From: Ziziphus jujuba
Taxonomy: Eukaryota; Streptophyta; Magnoliopsida; Rosales; Rhamnaceae
Length of the DNA stretch: 64,000 nucleotides
Assembly: GCF_031755915.1 (NCBI RefSeq)
Contig: NC_083387.1
Coordinates: 9,693,001 to 9,757,000 of the forward strand
Reading direction: 5' to 3'
Position numbers and translations under genes: made by a program. Below are positions 51,381 to 63,288 of the stretch, in pieces. A model generated the notes under the pieces. The model worked only from the letters and a program-made list of their open reading frames with translations, was not told where the DNA came from and ran no database searches. Position 1 is the stretch's first letter. Every line of letters begins with the position of its first letter.

Positions 51381-54300
51381 TTATTGGTCAGTGGAAACAC
51401 TTTTGGCGGCAACTTCTTCATTAGCCTTAGAGTTTTGGTCATCATTTTGCTTACCATGGTATATGGGAATCAAGGATGATGGATCGATAAATTGTCTATT
51501 TTGGTTACCATGGTAAATGGGAATCAAGGACGATGGATCGATAAATTCTCCATTTTGGTTACCATGGTAAATGGGAATCAAGGACGATGGATCGATAGAT
51601 TTTCCATTTTGTTTACCCCGGTAAATGGGAATCAAGGATGATGGATCAACAGATTGTCCATTTTGGTTACTATGGTAAATGGGAATCAAGGACGATGAAT
51701 CGACAAATTGTCCATTTTGGTGGTTACCACGATAAATGGGAATCAAGGAAGACAGATCAACAGATTGTCCGTTTTGAGTACCACGGTAAATGGGAATAAA
51801 GGATGATGGATCAACAGATTGTTCATTTTGGTTACCATGATAAATGGGAATCAAGGATGATGGATCAACAGATTGTCCATTTTGGTGGTTACCGCGGTAA
51901 ATGGGAATCAAGAATGATGGATCGACAGATTGTCCACTTTGGTTACCACGGTAAATGGGAATTAAGGAAAATGGATAGACATATTTTCCATTTTGGTGGT
52001 TACCGCTTAATGGGAATCAAGGATGATGGATCGACAGATTGTCCATTTTGATTACCACGGTAAATGGGAATCAAGGACGATGGATTGACAGATTGACCAT
52101 TTTGGTTACCACGATAAATGGGAATCAAGGACAATAGATCAACAGATTGTCCATTTTGGTTACCCCGGTAAATGGGAATTAAGGATGATGGATCCACAGA
52201 TTGTCTATTTTGGTTACCACGGTATATGGGAATTAGGGACGATGGATAGACAGAAAGGCCATTTATATTTCCAGGTATATGGGAATAATGGATGATGGGT
52301 CAACAGAAAAGCCATTTTTGTTTCCAAGGTATATGGGAATAAAGGACAATGGGTCAAATGATTGGCCATTTTGGTTTTCGTGATATATAGGGATAATGGA
52401 TGTTGGATCTACAAAAAGACCATTTTTGTTTCTGTGGTATATGGGAATAATGGATGATGGATCGACAGATTGATCTTTGGCTACATCCTTCCCATTTTGG
52501 TTTTTGTGGTATATAGGAATATATGATGAGTAATCAACAGAAAGATCTTTGGCTACTTGCTCCACCATAGTCTTGACATATTCAGCAGGCTCTTTCCTTG
52601 CTATGATGGTCCTTGACAACTGCAATAAAAATATATAAAAGTAATAATCAAAGTGTCAGGACCTTTTCAAAATTCCTTCCCGGAACTCTAGACAAATTCT
52701 AATCCCAGAGAGACCCTACCGAACCGTCCTATGGAAAATCCGGCAGCATCTCCCCTAAGGGTAAAATATGTCCAAAATTTACGTGCATGAAAATGCACTC
52801 CTATATACTACCACCTTATCTCTCCCACCTTACTACAAATAAATTCCATAAAGACAGCAATTCGATAACAAATTAAATATAATATATATATATATATACC
52901 ACGGAAATAATTTACTAAGTAAACAACCAAAATATACCATCATAGGTTCATGACTGCCCACACTACCCACTTAGTGCAGCAAATCTCAAATACATTTCAC
53001 ATCGTTTTAAAAATATACCAATGTGTAATATAGAAAGAAAGATAAATTAACTGCTATATCAACAATAATAATAATACCAACCATTTAATGCTAATAATGA
53101 TATTAATATAACTTGTCCAAGGCTATAAACAGTCATCCCACATGCCCAAAGGCTATCATATAACCACACCTGTCCAAGGGCTATCATACTCGCTCGATGG
53201 CTGTCACTTATCCAAGGACTATCATACTTGCCCGATGGCCATATTTCTCACCCATTGGTTGTGATATTTGTTCAACGCTACAGTATGAAAATCACGATAA
53301 TAATAATAAAATAAAAATAAATAATGACAATAATAATAATAATAATAATAATAATCATCATCATCATCATAAATGATGATGATGATGATAATATTAGTAA
53401 TAATGAAAATAATTGTAAACATAATTCTGATAAATAATAATTGTACTATTAATAACGAGAATAATATTAATAATAGTAATGACAATAAAAGTAATTAAGT
53501 ATAATGTTAGAAAATCAGGTTATGAATAGATAGAATAGTATGAGGTCAAATAATATTTTAAATTCAAAATATATTATGAAATAAGTCCTCGTATGAGGGG
53601 TACAAATGATACCCTCTAACATGCTGTGCAATCCATGCTTCCAGCTGTCGCTGGTACCCTGCTACCAATACAGTCTGAGATGGTTGCTTAGATTGGCCGT
53701 CCAATCCCCTGAACTCGTAGGCAACATAGTTAGAGGCTAGCCTTTCATGGACCACATCGGATCGCTGTCCCCGTACAGTGTGATCCATACAAATATAAAA
53801 TACATATATATATATATATATACAAAAGATCCTTGATGCACATACTATATACCAATGGTGTCCTACGATGTCCAGCGTCCCAAAGCACCATCTGACGGAG
53901 AGGTTAAAGAGAGAAACCAGCATACGGTCCCGTGGCGTCCCATCGCACCGCTGCTTAAACCGTCATCCCGGACATGGAGGGGGGCGGTTATGGCTAATAT
54001 CAAACTTGCATGCCCTCCATCCGATTGCAACTCACGGGAGATATTACAACCTGCGCGCTAATCACATCCACATCCACCTACACGCTAATCACATCCACAA
54101 CTACAAAACACCGGTACGTGTATGGTGTATCGAAAACCGATAAAAATATTTTATAATATTATAAAATATAGAATTTTGATAAAATATAATCAAATCGTAC
54201 ACCCTTACCAGTTTATAAAATTTCATGCTCTCTTGTAATTCATCATCAAATACATCAGATTAAATATTTCAATTCCTATCACCAAAATACCAAGTCATAG

Positions 54301-54563
54301 CATACATAATTATTAAACACATAAATACATTTTAAATATCTTTTAATTAAATATTTCCTTCAAATCCATAAAATTGATTTGCACCAAATTAATAATAAAA
54401 GATGCATAAAAATTCATACGGAATTTAAATCACATAATGCATTATTTACATATTAAAATCTCAACATTTAAATCAACAATAGATTTAGTAAATATTAAAC
54501 CATAATTTCATAAAATTAATATCTTCCACAACAATTCAATTTCATATATAATTAAATAATTAA

Positions 54564-54603
<40 letters not shown>

Positions 54604-56429
54604 TATCCCAGTAATTTAATATAATTAATTTCTCAACCTACAAATCAATTCATATTAAATATGGTTCAAACCACATTTATTCAATTCAGCACAATTTGAC
54701 ATCTATAATAAAAATAATAATTATTTAAATATTAAATAGACATTTTTCAGACTATCCTATTAAAATGATAATATTTTATTCAAAAATGGCATCTTTTAAA
54801 ATACTCTACCATAATTTGCAAATGAGATACCAATAGAAAGCTAAAGAGGTGAGAAATACGTTACCAAATTCCGTTGGGCTCAAATCGACCGGCGGTGATC
54901 GGAAAATGGACGGAAAGTTTCGGTCAAAGTTCAATATCTCATATCTCTCAAACAACAAGGAATTGAGCTGAATGGACTTCAAAATTGAGCGCAGAGGGTC
55001 CGAAAATATTAGAAAGGAGTATCAATTTGGCCAGGTGATGATCGGATCGCCGGAAAAACCAAATTTACGATCACCGATGATGGAGGCCCGATCTGGGCGT
55101 GTCACCGGCCGACTGGCTGCCAAATTTGGTGGCCAAGCTCACCGGCGACTAGGATTCACCGGTGCCGGGGCGTGTCTCTTAATGGTGGCTGGAAAATTTT
55201 AAATAGGTAGTGATAGAGAGGTTCGGCGAAGGAGAAGAAGAAGAAGAAGAAAAAAGAAGGGGGCCCCCGTGGTGTTTTTCCACGTGGGGAAAGAAAGAAA
55301 AATAAAGAAAAAGAATAAAAAAGAGAATTAAAAATAAATAAATAAATAATATTAAAATAATAAAATGTTATCATAATAATATAATATATAAAATAATAAC
55401 AAAAATAATATAATATAACATTTACTTCTGGCTGACAGGTTGCATTTTCTCATTATGACACACGGCACCATTAACTAAGTTACACGTGGCATATACTGTT
55501 TATACGTTTAAAAATAATATTAAAATAATATGATATTTGAAAAAACTTTACAGATCCATAACTTTAAAACCATATGTCCGAATCGGGCATGCAGCTAGTT
55601 TACAAACTTGTATCAACGAGTACTTCACAACCATGTATGAGTCAAAACTCAATTTCACAAAAATAAAAAATCAACTTCGGCACCCTCAGACAGTTTAGAC
55701 ATCAACTTGTTTTGCTCATAATTTTCAAACCGTAGCTCCTTTTTGATGTGCTACTAGTCTACGGACTCGTATCAATGCGTACTTCATAATGGTGCCTCGA
55801 TCAACCTAGAATTTTTGCCGAGTCAAAAAGTCAAAGTTTGACCTTTCTTAGTCAACGACGGTCAAACCCAGTCAACCTTGGTCAACATGAGAAAATTTCA
55901 GCGTACTTGGGGATGGGTTGTTACAAAAGTAAATAAATCATTAATCTTTTTTTCTCAATAAAATCAAAAGCATATTGTATATGCATAAATCATGTTAGGG
56001 AATTGGATTTGTAGCATAAGAGAAATGTTACCAACAGAAGTAATATGAGAAGGTCATGAAGAGGGGCAAATATGTATTTTCATCATTAATATCAACTTAA
56101 AAAAAAATGTCTAGTTATTCTTTCCAAGTTGACTGGCATAATAGTCAATAGCTTATCACATAGTACCATCACAAAAAACGGCCTAGTACAAATTTTATAG
56201 CTTTTAGTGATAAATATGTTTTGTTAGCCACAAATCTTAGCGAGAGACGAAAACTTTTTCTTTGCCACAAATACATATTTTTAATGATAATTTTTATGTT
56301 TGTGTCTAAGTGTTTTAATCATATATAGATTAGACTTCTTTTAGTGACATTGTATTAACAAAAAGATGACATTGCGATGCTTACCAGAAGAAGTGAAGAG
56401 AAGGCTAGGAGCGCAAAGAAACTTTTCAT
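51381..56429 (-). CDS. Secreted tandem-repeat protein, candidate cyclopeptide (burpitide) precursor with IPIY cores
   Basis: Exon 1 (56429-56385) encodes MKSFFALLAFSSLLL and ends at a GTAAGC donor. Exon 2 starts at 52619 after TTTTTATTGCAG and continues in phase 0 with LSRTIIARKEPAEYVKTMVE, giving a signal peptide and an ARKEPAEY start like the plant organ-specific/DUF2775 secreted repeat proteins. Then come 20 units of about 18 residues, typically VDPSSLIPIYRGNQNGQS. IPIY is invariant except where a frameshift hits; the preceding residue is Leu, Ile, Phe or Tyr. The tail is acidic and ends STDQ. Exon 2 has two lesions: one base lost near 52273, giving an immediate TAA, and two lost near 52005; together they restore frame. 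The intron holds an LTR. Family and layout are seen; a precursor role for crosslinked peptides is inferred from the BURP neighbour. Confidence 0.8.
51420..52565 (-). repeat. Twenty tandem ~54-bp coding repeats
   Basis: Each DNA unit centres on ATTCCCATATACC/ATTCCCATTTACC, encoding IPIY. Most units are 54 bp; two carry an extra His codon (GGTAACCACCAAAATGG, 57 bp). Units nearest the N-terminus are the most diverged (YIPIYHKNQNG, IIPIYHRNKNG, FIPIYLGNKNG) and the C-terminal ones nearly uniform, suggesting recent expansion at that end. Confidence 0.95.
52654..55925 (-). mobile_element. LTR of the Tekay-like family inside the precursor intron, 3272 bp
   Basis: Ends are TGTCAGGACCTTTTC (52654) and GGGTTGTTACA (55925). 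The 4-bp word AAAG flanks both sides (52650-52653 and 55926-55929). It starts only 31 bp upstream of the exon 2 acceptor, in the opposite sense of genomic coordinates but the same strand as the gene. No internal domain is present, so it is a solo LTR. It carries an imperfect triplet block at 53300-53400. Confidence 0.85.
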
Positions 56430-56512
56430 CTTGATGACAAATTGGGATTTGGAAAAGCTCGAAGTGCTAAGGTGCTTTGTTGCTAAATGATGAAGAGGCC
56501 GTTTTAGTTCAG

Positions 56513-56520
56513 TATTTATA
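56513..56520 (-). promoter_or_regulatory. TATA box of the repeat-protein gene
   Basis: The minus strand reads TCTATAAATACTG, with TATAAATA about 85 bp upstream of the ATG at 56429, a normal distance for a plant core promoter. Confidence 0.65.
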
Positions 56521-56689
56521 GACATACCAAGCATGGGCTATTGATCACTCTACATGTAAAAACAAATATTATATGATCTAAAGTAAAAATTACAAGACAA
56601 CCCCTTAACTTTTGTTTCAATTTGTTCGACAGGTTTAATTTTATGTGCAATTGGTTACTCTCCGGTACTATTCAAATATATATATATAT

Positions 56690-56862
56690 AATTAAAGAAG
56701 ACTTAATGAGGATATTTTCGACTTTTTTAAGTGCTTTTTTTTTTTTTTCCCTTATAACTTCATATATTCGAATACATAAAGAAGACTTAATGAGGATATT
56801 TTCGACTTTTTTAAGTGTTTTTTTTTTTTTTCTTATAACTTCATATATTCGAATACATAACA
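56690..56862 (+). repeat. 84-bp tandem duplication upstream of the precursor gene
   Basis: Two copies of a unit running from AAAGAAGACTTAATGAGG through ATTTTCGACTTTTTTAAGTG to CATATATTCGAATACATA, differing mainly in T-run length. It sits about 175 bp beyond the TATA box, in the possible promoter. Confidence 0.9.
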
Positions 56863-56899
56863 TGTATAAACAATCATAAGTTTTTACATAAGGTATAGT

Positions 56900-58720
56900 A
56901 TTGTGACTTGGCAAGTTGTAAAAGGACTATGCTATTAATTATTTAAAATTAAAAATTTAGTTGGGAAAGTTTTGCCACATTATTGTGTCTTCCATTATAC
57001 ATTAAAAAATATAATTTTTAAAAATCAAATCTATATATAAGAAAATATATAAATATGCTTACCTACGAATCTATTGCCCTCAAGAAAATTAATTTTACAA
57101 GAATAAAATAAAACAAAAATAAAAGACTTTCTGCTTTTGGGCTTTCACATGGAATCCCATGAATTTAAAATATATTTTTTGATTAAGCATTCGCCATTCT
57201 CCTTTTTCTTTCATATTCATATTAATTTAAGTATTTTAGAGCTGATGAAACCAGTTTTGAACTTCTTTTTTCCATTTTTTCTAAGAAAATAATAACCACC
57301 TATCCTAATCTTTTTGAATAGGATTCTTTGTTTGTTTTTCTTCATCCTCGTTTATGTTTTGGCTTTCAATTTTAATGGCCGATTGTGAATTCAATGGTTA
57401 TTATTAAACCATTTTATCAAATAAAAATTTTAAAAAATAAATTTAATTTAAACATATGTTGAAATATATTTGAAATGTTAAAAAAAAAAAATTCAATAAA
57501 GCTCACACCTCCAGTATTTTGAGCAACCAAAGTAGCAATCAAATTAATTGGGAAGGAATTGAAAGCATTAGTTACTCCCAACTCACATCTCAATTAAAGT
57601 TAGCTAAAATATTGGTCACTTTGTTATATTCAAAAAAGTGATGAAAATCAAATTTAACTTGAAATAAATAAAATCATGCACCATTCAATCAAGCTACAAA
57701 AGGATGAATAGAAACCCATCTTGCATGGAATTAACCATAGGAATCCATCTCAAAAAGACCATGAAAGAGAATACCGATTATTCTTGTTCATGAATTAAAA
57801 TATCAAAAGTTAAAACCTATAACTCTTCATTTTAAAAAGTGTATTTTTTAAATTAAAGAATATCTTTAATGATAAAAGTAAAATTTTATTAGATCTTTTA
57901 ACAGGACTCTTTTTATTCTTTTTTTTTTTTTATATAACCTAGACGCATTAATATTGTATACCATAAAATAAAGCAACGAATATATTTAAATTCCCACTAA
58001 GTGGAAAAGAAAATTTCATATAAAAAGTTACCTTATTTCCTTTTCTATTTGAGTTTTTTTTTTTCCCCTTATTTTAGGAGTTTGAGCAACTGTGAGATGG
58101 AGAAAGTAAAACTTTTACAGTATCTCTAATGATGAATGTGAATTGCATTTTTTATAATTTAAAAATTATCATCATATAAAATTTAGGTAATATAAATATA
58201 GATTAAATTACAAAATTATTTTTCAATGATAAGATACAGAATGCTATTTATGATTATTAATTAATAATATATATTTTATCTTTTTTTTTTTTTTTGAAAA
58301 ATTAACTTTTGAAGAAAACTTCACAATATTTGACAGATTTTTAAGAAATAGAAGGTCACTTTGATATTATCTATTTTTTTCTTACCATATTAGTTTGATA
58401 GTTGTCTATTTTTTCAATATGATAAAAAAAAATATAATAATAAACAAAATTATTAAAGATGCTTTTACTATGAGACAGGATATGTGATGGACTCTTGTTT
58501 TTATACTAACCCTTTTAAAATCCAATATAATATCATTTTATAAAATTCTTTCAAATCTATGATTCCTCAAATATCTTTAAATCTTTGTACATTATTATAA
58601 AATCCTAATTAAACACTTCTATATAATCTAACATTATTTCCTTCTTTAAGAACTCTAGAAATGTACAAATCTCATTATTACGGTTGCACAAAGGTAATTT
58701 TCTTTTCTTTAATTACTTTC
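56900..58720. other. AT-rich intergenic stretch, no gene seen
   Basis: Low-complexity sequence between the two divergent genes; no family or transposon ends recognised. Confidence 0.5.
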
Positions 58721-58728
58721 TCTTTTCT

Positions 58729-58829
58729 TCAAAAGGAGTTGAACCCCAAATTCTCAATATCAACGCTGCAAGACTCTTGCGGGCATCAGCAATGGTTCGG
58801 TAACCAGTACAGCGACAGAGATTCCCTGC
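58729..58829 (-). pseudogene. Aldehyde oxidase / xanthine dehydrogenase exon fragment
   Basis: The minus strand reads AGNLCRCTGYRTIADARKSL. This is the second [2Fe-2S] cluster motif (CRCTGYRP) of molybdenum hydroxylases, closest to plant aldehyde oxidases. After a frameshift the frame VDIENLGFNSF continues the family pattern (VDxEDLGxNSFW) and meets a TGA. Only about 100 bp is homologous; the FAD and molybdopterin domains are absent. It is a dead fragment, probably left or carried in by transposition or repair, and unlikely to be part of the neighbouring cassette. Confidence 0.8.
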
Positions 58830-59710
58830 TAAATTAAATACATATAGAGTTCTTTGGATTCCATACAAATATAAATTAAATATTCTTATATTTTAAAACT
58901 CTTTTAAAAGTGTTACAAAATTGAGGAAAAAAATATTAATGTATTAATTAAAATATGAACATTTTTCATAATTTGTAACTAATTAAAACTTAACCGTTTT
59001 GACGCAAAAAGTTATCATAAAAGATATACCAAATTACCAAACAAAGGTATGAATTCAAATAACTATATCCATTAACACAATGAGATGTCCAGTGATCACG
59101 GCCGCTCCTTTTAAAATTAGAATATGTTGGTATTTAAAATAATGTTCCAAACATAATATTATGGGAACCCTCACATACTTCCACCTAAAATACGAAAAAG
59201 GAAATCCAGACGTAAAAATAAAATATATAGGAAATTAAAAAATAAAAAATAAAATAAAACTGACATGGGACTCGCTAAACTTTTTTTTTTCCAATTTGCT
59301 TTGATTATATTATTTTTTATTATTATCTTTTTGAATAAATAAACGTGCTTAATTGTTTGACGCATGATTAATAATTTTACGTCAATCATTACTACAAGAC
59401 AAATAATCGTGCAGTTTTCTATTAACTGGTATTTATCGGACGTTGACATTTCCCAATTTTTATACAATAAATCAAAACTTCCAAAATTGGGAAAAACAAA
59501 AAATTCGACCCCTCCATATGTACGTGCAAGGTAGATTTCTCTTCTATCGTGCTTTTAAATTTATAAATATATATTAGTTTTAACTTTATTAAATTGACAT
59601 ATAATATATTATATTAAGATTTATCGTTATCATTTTTTTTTTGTTAGAAAATAGAGGTTATATAAACATAAAAAATAAAAATTGTTGCAAGAATCAAAAA
59701 ATACATATCA

Positions 59711-59920
59711 CATTATCTCTTTTTATAATTTATATAGTAGTGTAATTAATTTTTTCTTTTCTAGTAAAGAGAGTAACTAAGGCCCTGTTGGTCAATTATT
59801 TTTAAAATAGTTTTCTACATTATCTCTTTTTATATTTTATACAGTAGTGTATTTAATTTTTTCTTTTCTAGTAAAGAGAGTAACTAAGGTTCTGTTGGTC
59901 AATTACTTTTAAGATAATTT
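59711..59920 (+). repeat. Tandem duplication of ~106 bp across the Harbinger end
   Basis: ATCTCTTTTTATA.TTTATA.AGTAGTGTA.TTAATTTTTTCTTTTC and CTAGTAAAGAGAGTAACTAAGG.TCTGTTGGTCAATTA occur twice in tandem, so the left end of the Harbinger-like element is present twice. Confidence 0.85.
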
Positions 59921-60450
59921 TTTATTCTAGAAAATAAAAAATTGTTTCTAAAACAAAAATAGAAAATTTGACCAGCAATTTTCAAAAATAGTTTTTAGAA
60001 AACAAATAAAAAAGAAAACAATAAAATGATGTTTTTATTTGTTTTAGAAATAATAAAATGCATATCGTTTTAATTTGTTTTCTTCATCGTTTTTCTTTAT
60101 TCTGTATTTTTCTATCTTGAAATTTATAGAGAGAAAAAATTATTCCAATTCTTTGGAATATCTTAGAGAGAGAAAGAATATTATGACTTAATGAATATAT
60201 CCAATTAAATTTTTAAATTTTTTTTTCAAATAGAACAACTTAAAAAATAACTATTCCACTTTTTTTTTTTTAAATACTTTGTGAGTTATATCAATTATTT
60301 TATTATTATTATTTTTTATTTTCTTTTCTTTCGTTATATTCATACTCATTTTTTTTTTATCTTATTTCTTTTATCATTTTTTTTTTGGCAAAGATTTTTT
60401 ATATCAATTATTTATTTTGCTATTTTGTTCATTTTCCATTTTTCTTTATC

Positions 60451-60502
<52 letters not shown>

Positions 60503-61572
60503 CTATTTTGTTCTTTTTCCATTTTTCGTTTATCAAATATATATATATATATATATATTCTTATCTATAGTTTTCCATTATTATTATTTTTATTTTCCAT
60601 TTTCTATCATTTTTTTTCTAATTTTCCAATATTTATTGTTTCTTTTTCATTGTTTTATGTTTTTCTATAACATATTCTTTTTTTTTTCCTTATCTCTTTT
60701 TTTTTTTTTAATTTTTCTCTTATCTCCCATTGTATTTATTTATTTTTTTCTTTTTATTGTTTATTTTTGTTTTTATCTTTCCCTTGTACATAACAGTGTC
60801 AAGAAAATCTAAACATGTGGCTTGACAATATTAGTAATATATAAAAGTTAGTAGTTTTATTATTACGCTAATATGAAATTTTGTGGATGTTTATAGTTGA
60901 AAATATTATGTTAGACTTGTAGGATTTAATTTTTTAATTAATACAAAATCCAAAGTTCCAATAGTTATTTTATTCATGTGTACACATTAAATCGATATGC
61001 TTGAAATCCACATCAAAGAATTAATGACATATATTGTATAATATCAATTAGGTTTAAAAATTAATTGATGAAAAAATAATTGACTGATAATGTGGAACAA
61101 TTGTTGGTCATACAAGGAGTGGAAAGACATAGCACTTAAAGGCCAACTATAAATCAATGAAAAATTAAATATATATAATTAAAAAAATGATATTATCTAT
61201 ATATATATATATATATATAATGTGAATGAATTAATAATAATGAACCAAAATTTAAAAGAAAAAAAATGAAAGCATGAAAAAAAAAAAAGTTCCACATACG
61301 GGTATGTAACATGCAGTAAACTTTTAACATTGAGAGAGTTCAAATAGAAAAAAAAAAAAAATTGTTTAAAAATTTTTGATACTATTTAAAAATAATTTTT
61401 GAAAATTGTTTAGCCAAACATGTTCTTTGTCTTTTATTTTTGAAAACTGTTTTCGGACACCACTTATCAAACGTCTTTTGTTCTTATGAAACGAAGGAAA
61501 ACAATTTTCTATTTTCTATTTTGAAAACAATATTTGAAAAACAAAAAACAAAAAATATGACCAAACAAGCCC
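59781..61572. mobile_element. PIF/Harbinger (Tourist-like) element with TAA target duplication
   Basis: Left end GGCCCTGTTGGTCAATTATT; right end, inverted, GGGCTTGTTTGGTCATATTT. TAA flanks both sides (59778-59780 and 61573-61575). Near the ends there are matching AAAACAATTTTC/GAAAATTGTTT words. The 1.8-kb interior has a (CT)n run and T-rich sequence but no transposase, so it is non-autonomous. Confidence 0.75.
60456..60499 (+). repeat. (CT)n microsatellite
   Basis: About 22 CT dinucleotides. With the flanking T-rich DNA it creates long Leu/Ser/Phe open frames that are not genes. Confidence 0.95.
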
Positions 61573-61575
61573 TAA

Positions 61576-62043
61576 CTTGCTAAAAGTTATAAAGGATTCC
61601 ACATGTGAGTGGGGTGTCCTAAAAACCACTCCATAATTTTTTTTTTATTTTTTTTAATAGTTCAAAGTTTTATAAAATCTGAATTGGAGGTAACTACTAA
61701 AAATGATAACTTGGCAAAACTAAACTACTTCATTATTATATCTATGGATTTAAGAGTTATGATTTGAACCTTTAGCAAGTTCTGTTGTTATTTTAGATAA
61801 TTTTATGCCGTTATGTTGCATAATCAGACCTTTAATTAATGCTTATGATACTATCAGAATGTATTTTTAATATACTAAAAAAAAAAGTAATTGTAGGTAT
61901 AATAAATAAATAAAATTAAAATGAATTTACTAATGTTGAACATTGTTTTAAACAATTATAACAAATTTGTATTTTCCTTAATTTAGCAAATTCTTAGTTT
62001 GCAAGCAAATTAGCAATACTAATTCATCTTCAAAGTTGTTGTC

Positions 62044-62074
<31 letters not shown>

Positions 62075-62470
62075 AATATGGAAAATTTCACTTTAATCCT
62101 CTCTATTATATATGTGTATATATATATATATATTTATTTATTTATTTTTCTAAAAATACATCTATGTTTTAAGAGATATATATGTTGTGAAAAACAATTG
62201 ATTATTCATTAAATATATAAAGTTATAACTGTTATTTGTAAATATGTTTGTTTGTATTATATTAAAAAGAGAAAAATGTTTTTTTTTTTTTTTGGATAAA
62301 AAAGTGAAAAGGTTTAAGAAATGTCACCTCGAGTAAAATGGATAATTTAACCAATAATTTGACTAAGAAGGGTGCTAGAGTGAAACAAAAATAAAATCAA
62401 GTGATAGTAAAATTTTTCAAAATAGAACTTGATATTTCTATATATAATTTATCTCGTCGAAACAGAATTA
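61576..62470. other. AT-rich intergenic stretch, no gene seen
   Basis: Contains an (ATT)n run at about 62045-62069 and a (TA)n run near 62110-62131; nothing else identified. Confidence 0.5.
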
Positions 62471-62479
62471 TTGTTACAT

Positions 62480-63060
62480 ATATATATATATATATATACA
62501 CTAGCAAAGTGCTCAGTCATTTAGTAAGCTATTTTGATATCTTACATTAGAGGGTGTAAATGAGGTAAATCAAGTCGAGCATTGACATTTTCAAACTCAA
62601 TTAGCATGATTTGAAGAGTGTTTAAGTTTAGCTTAGCTTGTTCATGAAAAACTCAAACTTAGATCTACTCAAATTGTTATATTATAAAAATTTTAAAACT
62701 TGAATATTTATTCTCTTAAAATATTTTAACATTATTAGATAATAAATTTTAGTTATTCAATTAGTTTTATTATAAAATTAATTTAGTTTTTAAAAAGTTT
62801 ATAAATTTAAAATATAAAAAATATTGTTGATGGACTATAAATACTCAATGTAATTAAATTTATAATGTAATTTTTATATAAATACATATAAATAATAAAT
62901 TTAAGCTACTCAATAAGCTTAATTTATTGTTAAAAATTGGCTTGCAAACTTCATTTTTTGTTGGAGTTTGGTTTGTTTTCTTTACAAGTTGAGTTCGAAC
63001 AAGTTAAATTCGAATTGAGCTTGAGCGAATCAAAAGCTGCTCGAGCTTACTTATAACCTT
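62480..63060 (+). repeat. Dispersed repeat, copy 2 (partner at 8930-9250)
   Basis: Follows a (TA)n run and starts ACACTAGCAAAGTGCTCAGT, then shares AGAGGGTGTAAAT, AATCAAGT.GAG.ATTGACATTTT and TTCATG.AAA.CTCAA.CTTA-type words with copy 1. It extends further, to TCGAGCTTACTTATAACC. Copy 1 lacks this last part. Confidence 0.65.
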
Positions 63061-63102
63061 ATATTATAGTAGTATTAATACTTTATTAATATATCCCATT
63101 AA

Positions 63103-63106
63103 TATT

Positions 63107-63149
<43 letters not shown>

Positions 63150-63150
63150 A
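63103..63150. repeat. Compound (TA)n(TG)n microsatellite
   Basis: (TA)n passes into (TG)n about 220 bp upstream of the BURP start codon. Confidence 0.9.
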
Positions 63151-63280
63151 TAGATTTAATTTAAAATAACCTTTCACTTTAAATAAATAAATTAAAAAAA
63201 AGGAGAAAAAAAAAAAAAAAAAAAGAGCGAGGGAGGAATAATATTTGACAACAGGCCCTTCTCTAAAAGTCTAATTTTTC

Positions 63281-63288
63281 TTATATAT
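63281..63288 (+). promoter_or_regulatory. Candidate TATA box of the BURP gene
   Basis: TTATATAT within CTTATATATCCTCC, about 82 bp upstream of the ATG at 63370. A long A-run and GAGAGAAAG lie between, as in many plant 5' UTRs. Confidence 0.55.

Noticed and set aside
51803..52051. Plus-strand repeat open frame
   Set aside because: Antisense shadow of the 54-bp coding repeats of the minus-strand gene.
51381..52625. Simple DUF2775/organ-specific protein with only a structural role
   Set aside because: Not fully excluded. The signal peptide and ARKEPAEY start resemble that family, but the strict IPIY core and the nearby core-less BURP gene favour a peptide precursor.
60281..60812. Phe/Ser/Leu-rich open frames of about 130 codons
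   Set aside because: Three overlapping frames through a (CT)n run and T-rich DNA inside a Harbinger-like element; no start context or family.
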